From Cyclobacteriaceae bacterium (GTDB taxonomy: Bacteria; Bacteroidota; Bacteroidia; Cytophagales; Cyclobacteriaceae): a stretch of DNA of 64,000 nt. Location: contig JAEUTZ010000025.1 of the NCBI GenBank assembly GCA_016787725.1, positions 248,001 through 312,000 of the forward strand, in the 5' to 3' direction. The position numbers and the translations under genes were made by a program. Below, in pieces: positions 54,801 through 62,846 of this stretch; position 1 is the stretch's first letter; each line of letters opens with the position of its first letter. The notes below the pieces were generated by a model. It was given only the letters and a program-made list of their open reading frames with translations. It did not search any database and was not told the origin of the DNA.

Positions 54801-57800
54801 AACTGAAAGTCGCCCGGGAAGTTGAAGACCCCTGCGGTAAATGTACTGCCCACCACGGGTGGTGTGCTCGACATTGTAGCATTGGTCGCATTGGTTAACG
54901 CTGTAATCGTTGATCCCCCTCCTGTAAAATCCAGGTCCCGGTTATTATTCACATCGCGTGCTTGTACCGTAGCGGCAAAATTGCTGTTCAAACTGGCCAC
55001 GGCCGGACTCACAGCAGGGGTGGTAAAGTGGAGTTCGGTTGCTACAACGCTAACCAAATTGTTTCCTGCTCCGGAATTCTGAGTTTGAGGCGTCCCTAAG
55101 AAGTTAGTACTATTAGGTCCCAACGCAATGTTTGCCTTCTGAACATCAAAAACAAAGCGCAGGCCATCGATGGTGGTAGGCAGTGTACCCCCCAACGCAG
55201 TCTTCAACCAGAGTGTAAGAACGTAGGTCTTTGTTGCATCATCGGCAATCAGACCCAGCAGTTGTCCTGTAGCCGAGCTTAGGTCAAAATAGAGGTAATT
55301 GGAAGGATCAATGGTTGTAACAGAAACGGTATTGGTGCCGTCACTCAAGGTGGCGGTTTCAATGGCTTGCGACCAATTGGTTATCGTGTTTCCAGCACCC
55401 GAAGTTATGAATATCGAAGTTAGCTGCGTGGGGTTACCATCATCCTCATTGGCCGGGGTTCCACCCGGGTCGTCATTGATATTGAAATCAAACACCGCTA
55501 ATCCGGCCGGTGTATGAGTCAGGTCAACGAGGGAGGAGATCGTCAGGGGCTCCGTCAGGGCTCCTGCGGTAATGGTTGTGGCAACACCACCTCTCACATC
55601 AAAAGCAGTCGATGTGGCATTGCTAACAACAGAGGGTCCTGTGGAGGCAACGGTTAAGGTTGCACCTGTGCCCGTTGTATTAAATCTAAAGTCATTCGGA
55701 AAGGTTAACAGCCCACTCACGATCGAGGCATTCCCGGGACTGTTGGTCATGGTAAGTCCGAGAGAGTTGGTAACAGTAACCGTGGCCGAGTTGTAATTAA
55801 GATCCCGGTTGTTATTAACATCCAGTGCTTCCACTACCGGAACGGGGGGTTGCTGAGAAATGTCTTTACCAACAAGCAGAACAGCGGCCGGATTAGTGTC
55901 GAATTGCAATTTCGTAGCCACCACATCCACGGCAATGTTGGTGGCGCCAGAATTAATAACTTCAGAACCGGTAAATAAACTGCTTTGCGCAGCTAATGAA
56001 ATATTATCATCCAGCACTTCGAAAACAAAATTCCGGTTATCAATGTCATCGGGAAGTGTACCTCCAAGGTTAGGTTTTAGGGTAATGTATAATTGATAGT
56101 TTTTAATGGCATTATCCCCGACAAATCCAAGGCCAGCCGTATTAATTCCGTTAAAAGTAATCGTGGTTGCACCAATGGTACCCGTAATGAAAGGGTTAAC
56201 ACCGTCCCATAGCGCAGCTTGAGAAATCGCTTGCGACCAATCGGCAATATCGTTTCCGGTGCCTTGCGTATAAACGATTTGAGAGATGCGTGTGGGAGAA
56301 CCGTCACCGCCACTGCCGTTATCTTCTACCACCCGGAAGTCAAACACTTGGATAAACCCTCCCGTATTGAGTGAGGAGAATGTAGTGGGGGTGATAAGCG
56401 TACCTGGCTGCAGTGTTGACAGGTTGCTGTAACTTACCGTTACGGGTGTACTATTTCCCGGTGCCGGTACGAGTGAATTAGCCGCCACCGTGGAAGTTGT
56501 TGCCGTTAATGTGCCGTCTCCGGCATCCTGATATTGAAATCCTACTGGGAAGGTAGCAAGACCATTCACCATGGAAACCGGGTTTGGATTCATGGTGATA
56601 GTGCCGGCATTGGTCAATGTAATGGAGGCTGTGTAATTAAGGTCCGTATTTCCATTGGCATCCCGGGCTCTGATTCTGGGCCGGGTCAAGAAATCGGGAG
56701 CTACAGAAGTACTGGTAACATTCGTCAGCACCAATTGGGCAGGGTTGGGGCTGGTTGAAAAATCTAATTGAGTGGCAATAACTTCCACGGGGTTGGTCCC
56801 TGATTGAAGCGTTGGTTGTGTGCTTACAAGTCTGCTGCTTTTCTGATTGCCATTAGATACATCATCATATGTGAAACTTGTTGGATTTACACTAAAAGCA
56901 AGATTTAAACCATCTACCGTTGCAGCTAAGGAACTGTTTAAATTATTTTTTAGCCAGATTTTAAGGGTATAAGTCTTCGATGAAGGAGTTCCATTTGCAT
57001 CAGCAATAAAACCTACATCAACAGCGGAAGTCGATGGGATGGATGCAAATGTAATGTTGGTTGGATTCACCGTTCCGACAATAGGAGTGGGGTTGATCCC
57101 ATCGTATAACTCAGCGCCACCTACTTCAATAATATCTTGCCAGTTACTAAGTGCTGCGCTGTTACCTGTACCTTGGTTAATAACAAGTTGTGAGAATTTA
57201 AATGGAGCATTGTCTGAATCCCAATCATCCGAACTCGCCAATTGGGAAGGGTTAGAATAGGTAATCTTAATTTGACCGTTCGCTCCAGCTCCGCTGGTTG
57301 TATTAGCGCCAGTTCCACTGCCACCACCACCTGGAAAGAATCCGTTTTGACCAACTCCAGAAAAAGGACCCGTTGCACCATTACCTCCTCCTGGGGGTGC
57401 AATACCACCCGGGGAAAAACAAAATGGACATGAGTTGGAAGCACCTGGATTTCCATTAGCGCTAGTGCCAGCTGAGGAACCACCACCACCACCAGGCACA
57501 CTGATACCCACACCGCCATTGCCGCCATTGCCTCCGGAGAATCTTATGGTTCCAACTCCAGAAGCAAGATTACCTCCGGATCCACCACTTCCCCCGATAT
57601 CGGATGCCAACCCTCCATTTCCTCCAACCGCTCTTACCAAGGCGCCCCCAAAAGTGCTGGTACCACCCGTAATTCCATCAAGAGTAGCACCTGCTGCACC
57701 ATTGCCAACAATTACACTATAGGAATTGCCTGGCGTTACAACTAAAGCGGAACGGCTATATGCACCACCACCGCCACCACCACCACCACCAGTTCCATTT

Positions 57801-60800
57801 GAATTTACGCCTCCTGATCCACCGCCACCCCAAGCTTCAACAATTATGTTGGTTACACCTGACGGCACAGTAAAGGTTCCGCTGGATGTATAAAATACTT
57901 CTGTTGGTACGACAGCATGCGCAAAAATCGATTGCATTTTACCAAGAGTCACAAATTGCGCATTCCCTGTTATATCGGAGTAGCTAATTGTTGTCGATGA
58001 AGTCCAGCTACCATTGGTTGAGTTAGTTAATGTTATTGTATTCGTAGTGCCTTTACCGGTATAAATAGCACTGGCCACTGTACCTGTGCTTGATGTAAAG
58101 CCAGTTACACTGGCACCTTCAGACAAAGTCAATTCATCTCTAAGAGTAAATACAATAGTTTCAACCGCAAGGTCATTGTAATAAAGAGGCATTACATTCG
58201 GAGATAGTGGACTTTGACTATCATCAAAGAGCGTGAATTGCATAACGCTGACGCTGTTGCCAGCAGAATTTTTGAGGGAGCTGATTGGAACAGCTACGGA
58301 ATTCAATACAGCGGTACTCAACGCTGCTGTTGTAGTGGACGCATTCTGCGTTGGTGCTGGGGTTGGAACGTCAAGTTTAAAATCAATGTTCGATCCCGTG
58401 TTTGTGTATGGGTATATTTTGAATATATAATCTTTGCCTGACAATAGATTACTAAAGGTATAAGAGCCAACTCCGAATGGGACGTTAATGTACCCGGTTG
58501 TGTTGTTGACTAAATCTGTTTGATTGGCAACAGGCGTTCCAAAGTCAGCAGGAGGAGTTGCTGGCGATCCTGTCCTTGATGCAGTTATCAGGTAGCCCGT
58601 AGGGGTAGGTGTACCAAGAGCATCAGTCCACGTCAGGTTGATGGATGTGGGTGTGATCGTGCCCACCGTAAACGCGGTTGCGTGATTAGGCGGCTCCGGC
58701 AAGATCATCGTGTATTGAGAGGCGCTGGAGAAAAAAGGAGCGGCCACACCGGGTCCACCCAATGGATTGGTTGCCAGATCAATGATCGAATTATTGTCAT
58801 TAACATCAAGGCCGACCAGACCGGTAAGTGTAATGCCAGAGACTGTCACTGTGTAGGTGGTTGGAGAAACCGGTGTAACACCAATAGTAGTACCAAATGA
58901 GGCTGAGCCATAAGCTGAAAAATCAGTTGCATCGACCCCGGTAACAGCTTCATTAAAGACAACACTGAAATTTACAGATGTTGTATTGTTGGGGTTAGCA
59001 TCGGGCAATGAAACGGAAGTTACACCTGGGGGAGTCGTGTCGATCGTCAGGGCTAAGTTTCCAGAAGCAACGCTCGTATTTGATGCAGCATCGGTGGCGG
59101 TTGCATTAATGGCATAAGTACCCGGAGCCAAGGTGAGGTCAATTGTCCAGGATGTTCCAGTAGTGATGGCTGTACCAAGGGGCGTGAGATTATCGAAAAT
59201 TTCAACAATCGCATTATTTTCACACGTGCCCGTAAACGTTAAGTTGGAAGTAATATTTGTATAATTATCGTTGTTGATTCCTGAATCATCGGCTGCATTA
59301 AGATCTGGTATAGAAGGAGGTGCAGGCGGGGTTTTATCAAAAATAACGATTGAATTATCAGTCGTATAAGAGGTGGTTGTTGATTTGCCGGTTTCCAAAG
59401 CCGTGATGGAAAAAGTTAGAATGCCCTCCGTAACTCCTGCTGTCATAGTGGCGGTTGCGGTAAACGGACCAGTAAATGGTCCGGCTGGTGGCGTTACAGT
59501 AGCGGCCAAATTAGCACCCAGAGGGTCTATAAACACGGTTGGCAAAGCCGTTAGTGTACGGGCAGTGGTAAACGTAATGGTTACAGTGTTGGGGGTTCCT
59601 AAACTAGTAGCGTACAAAGGGTTGGCATTATTAGAGGTGATGGAAGGAGCCAGTAGTATTGGCTCTGGTCCAAAGGCCGCCATTGGGGTCCCTCCGCTAC
59701 TTGCAATGTTACCACCTGCATAGCTTACGGTTGTGTTGGTGGTCCAGAGGCCGTCACTGGAAGACGTGAGCGTGATTATGTTTCCGGTGGTAGTATAGGT
59801 TCCGCTAACGGAAACGGGAAGTCCAGCTCCTGGTCCATCAGCGTCTACAGTTATTCCGGTTACAGCATTAGGTGTGGTAGGCGTATTCAATAACGCATCG
59901 ACCGTAAAGGTAATAGTTTCATTCCCTGTGCCATTAGGGTTTAGCACCATGCCGGAAGCCAAAACGGGCGGGGGTGAATTGGTGGATACAGTTACTGTTG
60001 TCAGTTCATTGCCTGCCGCATCGCGTATATAATTACCTGCCGTGCCAACATTGCTGGTGTAGGTGATCAAAACCGGTGATGACCACTGACCATTTGAATT
60101 GCTTTCCAACGTAATGAAATTACCAGCGGAAGTATAAGCAGTTAACCCACTAGTTCTTATTTGGGGTTGGTTTGAATAAAACCCTGGATTGCCATTGGTC
60201 GTAGTAGTAACCGGTAATGCCCCATTACTCAAATTAATAGTTTCGGAAAAATTGATAACAATCGTTTCTCTTGCGCCTGCATTGGCGCTATAAGACGGAG
60301 TACCGCTTATGGTGGGAGGGATTATATCTACCGTCAGTGAATTTGTAGTAATGGTGTAGGGCCCACTATTTCCTGCGATGTCATTAATGCGTACCCGAAA
60401 ACGAAGTAACTGACCTTGGGCATACCCGGCAATACCGGTTATGGCAGCCGCATTCATCGTAATGTTTTTCGTTGTATTTATGACGCCAATAATCGCGGAT
60501 GAGGTAGTGGCGATGGGGGCAAAAGTTCCGCTGGAAACTGTGCCGGCTTCAACTTCTACGCTACCATTCAGCAGGTCAGATTGGTTGGGAATAACCACCG
60601 GTAGTGTGACTCCGGTATTGTGGCTATTCCAAAAGTTGACTACCACATTTCCACCGGTAGTCGAACTGCTAAAGGCAGCGGGAGCAGCAGGAGCACTTTG
60701 ATCAATACTAATATTGGTTGCACTTGTAGCACCAGTAGTCGAATTACCGGCAACATCGGTAATCACCGCGCGGAGTTGAGCGGTTTGACCATTCGCAAAA

Positions 60801-62803
60801 CTGGTCAATGCTTCAAATTGTGCAGCTGTAATATTTGTAATTGTCTTATTGGTACCGGGTTCTCCGCCCATGATCGTTTCTGCTGAACCTAAATTCACGA
60901 AAGCATTCGCAGCTACCCTACCTTGAATTTGAACAGTTCCGCCAACTAACGAGAATTGACCGCCCACATCGGATGGAATTGGAACAGTAACATGCAGACC
61001 AGTATTATTTGCATTCCAGTACCCGGTAACCACGGGTGCTGTAACCGTAGTAACTGCACCCGTAGTAAAGGCGGGTGGGTTGTTGGCGTCAATAAGTTTA
61101 ACAACATCCGAACCATCAACCGGACTACTGGGATTGCCGGCAACATCGGTGGCTGTAACGCCCGTTAATTGAAGTGCTGATAACCGGTCAGTTTGACCAT
61201 TGACTACAGTGTAGGTAGCCGTATACGTATCGCCTCCATTACTGGTGGACCAGGTCAGGGTTCCCCCATTGTAGGAGGTAGGTGCAATGGTCAATCCCGG
61301 CTCCGTGGTTTGAATATCAACTGTAAAAACTATTTGATCTCCGATTTTTAAGGTACCCGCTGCAGTTGCATTCGAAGTGACGGAAGTAATTGTCGGGGCG
61401 GTATTATCAATATTGTAAGAAGTCTGTCCGGTTGGTGCAGCTGCTGGATTTCCGGCTGCATCATTTACGGCAATGGTTACGTTTGCTGGGTTTTCATCTC
61501 CTGCCGGAACGTTCCAGTTGTAGGTCCAAATAAGAGGTCCACCCGTCATGGCCTGTGCGGTAACTACTGTACCAATAGTAATCGTGGGGGTTCCTGAAAG
61601 TCCATTAGCTTCTGTAAAAGTTGCGGTGATTACCACATTGTCGGCATCGCGTACGATGCCATCCGGATGATCGTCCGTTAATACAACGGTCGGAGCGGTA
61701 GTATCAATGGTATATTCCTCATCGGTAGTGGGGGTTAGGTTAACCGTATTACCATCTGCATTAATAATGTTTGTAGCACCTCCCGCAAAATTCAATCCCA
61801 GGTTACCAGTACCACTTACACCAGTGAAAATTACATCCACGGTAGTGGCAGTGATGTTAGCGACCGATGACAAGGTACCATTGGCTGCCCCGGTCTTAGC
61901 GAAGTCAGTGACATCAATGCCAGTTACACTGGCAGTGAAGGTGACACGGAAAGTGACACTGGTTGCGTTGGTTAATGCAGCGGCTGGAGTTAACCTTGTA
62001 AAAGCAGCGGTTGCTTGGGTGTAAGAAACAATTACCTCCCCCCGCGCTCCAGCGCCCCCAGTCCGGTCTAGATTTCCTAAGTTATCCCAACCGCCACTAC
62101 CGCCACCCCCGGGAACGTTTCCGGGATTTCCGTTTCCGGCACTGGTTAATCCAGCGCCACCGGCACCGCCACCCCCGGTTCCACCGGCACCTGCAGTAAT
62201 TCCAGAGGCATTGCCACCCACTCCGATTTCTCCACCGGCACCACCACCACCACCACTTCCAATTGCATTAAAATCAGGTGCGCCTCCATTAGGAGCTTCA
62301 GCACCTGCTCCACCATTATTCGTACCAGTACCACCGGCTCCACCGGCTCCTGTCCGATCGGCTGGGAGGCCAGAAGTTCCTCCAACACCACCTGGTGCAT
62401 TTACTGGAATCGCGGATGCAAAAGTGGAAGTTCCACCAGTGCCACCGATAGTAGGATTCGTTCCTGGCGTACCCCCTGCACCAACAGTTACTGTAATGTC
62501 CGCCCCGGGCGTAACTGTCACGTTATTATTTAATACAAAGGCACCGCCACCACCACCGCCACCAGCTCGGTTTTCAGTGCTGTTGCTATCGGCACCACCA
62601 CCACCACCACCACCACCCCAGGCTTTCACGGTAACTTTCACAATACCGGGTGGTACCGAAAAGGTATTAGGACCAGGTACGGTAAAGGTCTGTGTTGTTG
62701 TTTGACTCAGTACGGTACTTGACCAAAGAAGGGAGATAACAAATAGTCCAAAAGAAATTCGTTTTTGAAAAGGGAATAAAATGACAGTAGAAATTCTATT
62801 CAT
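48557..62803 (-). CDS. Giant secreted multidomain protein with T9SS sorting tail
   Basis: A 4748-residue protein. A signal peptide (to TVLSQ, about residue 34) is followed by a glycine-rich domain (about 55-262) and many Ig-like repeats with TTAP/DTTPP linkers (about 270-1360). An FnIII-like unit (about 1370-1460) and a second glycine-rich domain (about 1640-1855) precede four tandem modules of about 290 residues each (about 1860-2970). Further Ig-like parts follow, then two PKD domains (near 4050 and 4155), a jelly-roll-like module (about 4220-4410), an Omp28-like part (about 4415-4640) and the C-terminal sorting domain (PNPANKEF...GIYILQLRD). It should be exported by Sec and the type IX system to the cell surface. 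Function is probably adhesion or matrix building (inference). Confidence 0.9.
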   Translation of the reverse strand: MNRISTVILFPFQKRISFGLFVISLLWSSTVLSQTTTQTFTVPGPNTFSVPPGIVKVTVKAWGGGGGGGGADSNSTENRAGGGGGGGAFVLNNNVTVTPGADITVTVGAGGTPGTNPTIGGTGGTSTFASAIPVNAPGGVGGTSGLPADRTGAGGAGGTGTNNGGAGAEAPNGGAPDFNAIGSGGGGGAGGEIGVGGNASGITAGAGGTGGGGAGGAGLTSAGNGNPGNVPGGGGSGGWDNLGNLDRTGGAGARGEVIVSYTQATAAFTRLTPAAALTNATSVTFRVTFTASVTGIDVTDFAKTGAANGTLSSVANITATTVDVIFTGVSGTGNLGLNFAGGATNIINADGNTVNLTPTTDEEYTIDTTAPTVVLTDDHPDGIVRDADNVVITATFTEANGLSGTPTITIGTVVTAQAMTGGPLIWTYNWNVPAGDENPANVTIAVNDAAGNPAAAPTGQTSYNIDNTAPTITSVTSNATAAGTLKIGDQIVFTVDIQTTEPGLTIAPTSYNGGTLTWSTSNGGDTYTATYTVVNGQTDRLSALQLTGVTATDVAGNPSSPVDGSDVVKLIDANNPPAFTTGAVTTVTAPVVTGYWNANNTGLHVTVPIPSDVGGQFSLVGGTVQIQGRVAANAFVNLGSAETIMGGEPGTNKTITNITAAQFEALTSFANGQTAQLRAVITDVAGNSTTGATSATNISIDQSAPAAPAAFSSSTTGGNVVVNFWNSHNTGVTLPVVIPNQSDLLNGSVEVEAGTVSSGTFAPIATTSSAIIGVINTTKNITMNAAAITGIAGYAQGQLLRFRVRINDIAGNSGPYTITTNSLTVDIIPPTISGTPSYSANAGARETIVINFSETINLSNGALPVTTTTNGNPGFYSNQPQIRTSGLTAYTSAGNFITLESNSNGQWSSPVLITYTSNVGTAGNYIRDAAGNELTTVTVSTNSPPPVLASGMVLNPNGTGNETITFTVDALLNTPTTPNAVTGITVDADGPGAGLPVSVSGTYTTTGNIITLTSSSDGLWTTNTTVSYAGGNIASSGGTPMAAFGPEPILLAPSITSNNANPLYATSLGTPNTVTITFTTARTLTALPTVFIDPLGANLAATVTPPAGPFTGPFTATATMTAGVTEGILTFSITALETGKSTTTSYTTDNSIVIFDKTPPAPPSIPDLNAADDSGINNDNYTNITSNLTFTGTCENNAIVEIFDNLTPLGTAITTGTSWTIDLTLAPGTYAINATATDAASNTSVASGNLALTIDTTPPGVTSVSLPDANPNNTTSVNFSVVFNEAVTGVDATDFSAYGSASFGTTIGVTPVSPTTYTVTVSGITLTGLVGLDVNDNNSIIDLATNPLGGPGVAAPFFSSASQYTMILPEPPNHATAFTVGTITPTSINLTWTDALGTPTPTGYLITASRTGSPATPPADFGTPVANQTDLVNNTTGYINVPFGVGSYTFSNLLSGKDYIFKIYPYTNTGSNIDFKLDVPTPAPTQNASTTTAALSTAVLNSVAVPISSLKNSAGNSVSVMQFTLFDDSQSPLSPNVMPLYYNDLAVETIVFTLRDELTLSEGASVTGFTSSTGTVASAIYTGKGTTNTITLTNSTNGSWTSSTTISYSDITGNAQFVTLGKMQSIFAHAVVPTEVFYTSSGTFTVPSGVTNIIVEAWGGGGSGGVNSNGTGGGGGGGGGAYSRSALVVTPGNSYSVIVGNGAAGATLDGITGGTSTFGGALVRAVGGNGGLASDIGGSGGSGGNLASGVGTIRFSGGNGGNGGVGISVPGGGGGSSAGTSANGNPGASNSCPFCFSPGGIAPPGGGNGATGPFSGVGQNGFFPGGGGSGTGANTTSGAGANGQIKITYSNPSQLASSDDWDSDNAPFKFSQLVINQGTGNSAALSNWQDIIEVGGAELYDGINPTPIVGTVNPTNITFASIPSTSAVDVGFIADANGTPSSKTYTLKIWLKNNLNSSLAATVDGLNLAFSVNPTSFTYDDVSNGNQKSSRLVSTQPTLQSGTNPVEVIATQLDFSTSPNPAQLVLTNVTSTSVAPDFLTRPRIRARDANGNTDLNYTASITLTNAGTITMNPNPVSMVNGLATFPVGFQYQDAGDGTLTATTSTVAANSLVPAPGNSTPVTVSYSNLSTLQPGTLITPTTFSSLNTGGFIQVFDFRVVEDNGSGGDGSPTRISQIVYTQGTGNDIADWSQAISQAALWDGVNPFITGTIGATTITFNGINTAGLGFVGDNAIKNYQLYITLKPNLGGTLPDDIDNRNFVFEVLDDNISLAAQSSLFTGSEVINSGATNIAVDVVATKLQFDTNPAAVLLVGKDISQQPPVPVVEALDVNNNRDLNYNSATVTVTNSLGLTMTNSPGNASIVSGLLTFPNDFRFNTTGTGATLTVASTGPSVVSNATSTAFDVRGGVATTITAGALTEPLTISSLVDLTHTPAGLAVFDFNINDDPGGTPANEDDGNPTQLTSIFITSGAGNTITNWSQAIETATLSDGTNTVSVTTIDPSNYLYFDLSSATGQLLGLIADDATKTYVLTLWLKTALGGTLPTTIDGLRFVFDVQKANIALGPNSTNFLGTPQTQNSGAGNNLVSVVATELHFTTPAVSPAVASLNSNFAATVQARDVNNNRDLDFTGGGSTITALTNATNATMSSTPPVVGSTFTAGVFNFPGDFQFISGNNNDDVTLSMIAGGINSVAFPAPFTPQIILQSSFESLLVVDPGFTPTPDLPYKDFQNIATTATSIALAQFKLSDGNGVTPDSDGASTNIETLELSITNPENIRSLALYLGTSLIQSKNNADFVTAGNTTVTFTGLSGAMIAPDNGSLVITVRASFYNTDANITDNEVIQLQVVDVTQNGGSQFNNIGTAPLIGGITGGALTDGNVKIEVTATRLDFIVQPVPFEGIQRPLASTPQVRARDVNAIVDLDHTFVGNLTTPGAALTTTAFNFTNGIVDFTGLQYVSPGDGTITITSNGLSSASGGSIICNHVDVINVFSTYASSGVITSPNLPGGAINRVIFGVTFNTPYSVTGEPKLNSFVINFSNPISGIFTNIRVFESTNTAFDVTDANIVTTPSIGGQLTAGSNFLTVDFTGGTPRDLSLPANTQLTYFLMVDVSPTASGSTPKIQPSVVNNDANIIISNGSVYSTQNTIGQEYTFASIFPPTLVSSYPATGQLNVDKNQPTVDLVFSVPVWSLDQKILLYDQSTGLLVQELAAVNGQYPGTANLAGTVANPLKFSLPPLQDDRVYYITIAQGDFENDIGIVDESLNEFPGFTYSGTLYFKTANPNPPILLNNNSVPVANNPTITSVTLTGATINATFDQQGTAYFLVVNQGDPAPTNAEIKGTSTYVGGTVIDRGVFAINQVNPISQFGQITADLTPSTTYNVWMYAANNALPTPIETTAPYGSIASNFAVGGAGPTLTFTSPATAQPSGPVLPIPQINVCRNSFQTLNLPLQIVEGNTGDFAGGGTQVFNLLLPSGFQFDVTTTNGLPTGPPVHGTLTLTGSDFTGTGTLRFINNTTLRVSFQNSGNTSRDNITISGLRILTTAITSGNIVRLGGNAIPAAFPDLNPIATISSFDAPTVDFTNEYTLVAFPNSSTPITILPDDQGQVELIPLPAAGDYGPNAFSGSGVNINQLNVTAVTKDAPFNITLTHTDNNGCISQNPIQYTVYDSKAAIKGLSSTFCIDNINFPANATLGTPALTQTVLFTNLGAHFMDTLKANVPFNVDPTQIINGPDWISILKTLPVAYDSVQDPNDPLRYYRSYRIDGAKILNANTLSGGTIPNPYSHFINTTLQGNTYYDGGSLGLVEFTGQYQNQANQSVYIPLRQNVEFFVPAVPIVEVGLSNQSALDAGVPIFCEQGGNIVINGFPAASVGSSVGFFSLENNGTIIHARDLTVAITAQANNGGNFQITLSKPANLVVGNSIQIFGVTGTLPFSSTHTITSKISDSVYVINRAFNAGSSLNAAKVTISLTGFTDNSNGTAELDPTLFDNGYGDLRVNYTYKSNDSPCESTGGLTIRIEPNPVALFTYGSVITPNTPLSSAICEGIPVDFNGSTSTIAQGTINTYSWNFSDATNETAANPNVITAAAAIASHIYIQSAPYNPSLIVTSTFGCSSVAQSIPLNVGIIPVVGFTFEGVSTATPLSFTNTTVIPAGSVSDGLGSLTWDYDDGNTATVSSNFTTAVTNDYANPGRYDVSLEVTSLLGCTNELAQKVIVVPQSTPTDLIAYEADFETGGAGWQPDGFGTTPASWADGIPSKQVITLAQNNGQRIWTTGLTTSYGANERSALYSPSFDLSQLDRPMISLNTFRQLAAGEGVVLEFSIDNKNVADPTKQWTVLGKLVNQQITGVGWYNGIGLSSQPGNQTQGFGWTGQENNWRDSKHVLDTVLNQSQVVFRFALATQTASPTLDGFAIDNVRVGNRTRTILVENFKNAGRAANSNELSESNYLKNFKNGAVGTKLVKINYHVGFPQVDPFNQDNPADPSSRALYYNIASTPIARLDGGHAPLSASQPFSQWGEAWYDEQTLKLANARIIPNPVVNPDGSISIDVDVEAISIDLPANTILHVAVVEKSVTALPGAKSNMVKTGETVFEFVLKKLLPSGAGTVFGQSLVAGNNRNFTGFTWTPEPTRLYPDMDDLAVIAFVQNEVTKEVYQAEIVDVGTDPPIVTGLGDIAASSIEVYPNPANKEFVIKLPAPTLQSIKVDLIDQVGKTVHGASFSIGDREQTLNIEEQAAGIYILQLRDSKGSLIRRKLMITH
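53900..57230 (-). repeat. Four tandem modules of about 290 codons
   Basis: Each module starts with an acidic stretch before a conserved F/V-x-(F/L) strand (DDWDSDNAPFKF; VFDFRVVEDNGSGG; VFDFNINDDPGG; LAQFKLSDGNG). Each then has a xxGxGNxxxxW-like step and ends with RARDxNxNxDLxY-type text. Starts lie near 57225, 56345, 55495 and 54597, so the period is about 850-895 bp. The fourth copy is the most diverged. Copy boundaries are approximate. Confidence 0.8.
57240..57840 (-). repeat. Second glycine-rich block in the giant protein
   Basis: Encodes a Gly-dense segment beginning FTVPSGVTNIIVEAWGGGGSGG and ending GQIKITYSN. The order of motifs mirrors the N-terminal block at 62015-62630 (FSVPPGIVKVTVKAWGGGGGGGG to GEVIVSYT). 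Runs of GGN codons produce CCACCA repeats on the plus strand. Confidence 0.85.
62015..62630 (-). repeat. First glycine-rich block in the giant protein
   Basis: Runs from the AWGGGGGGGG motif to GEVIVSYT, with repeated GGAGG/GGTGG units. It is homologous in order and content to the block at 57240-57840, about 1600 residues further along the protein. Confidence 0.85.
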
Positions 62804-62846
62804 AGAGGGTGTAGTTCAGTAGTAAAAAGAATCGTTCGCTTACAAA

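Noticed and set aside
57435..57722. Second proline-rich plus-strand open frame
   Set aside because: Same cause as above, in the second glycine-rich block; no promoter or independent signal.
53900..62630. CRISPR-like or tandem DNA repeats
   Set aside because: The repeats are long, diverged and in frame, so they are protein modules; there are no short identical repeats with unique spacers.
62211..62705. Plus-strand proline-rich open frame
   Set aside because: It is the exact complement of the Gly-rich coding block of the giant gene; GGN codons read backwards give Pro runs.
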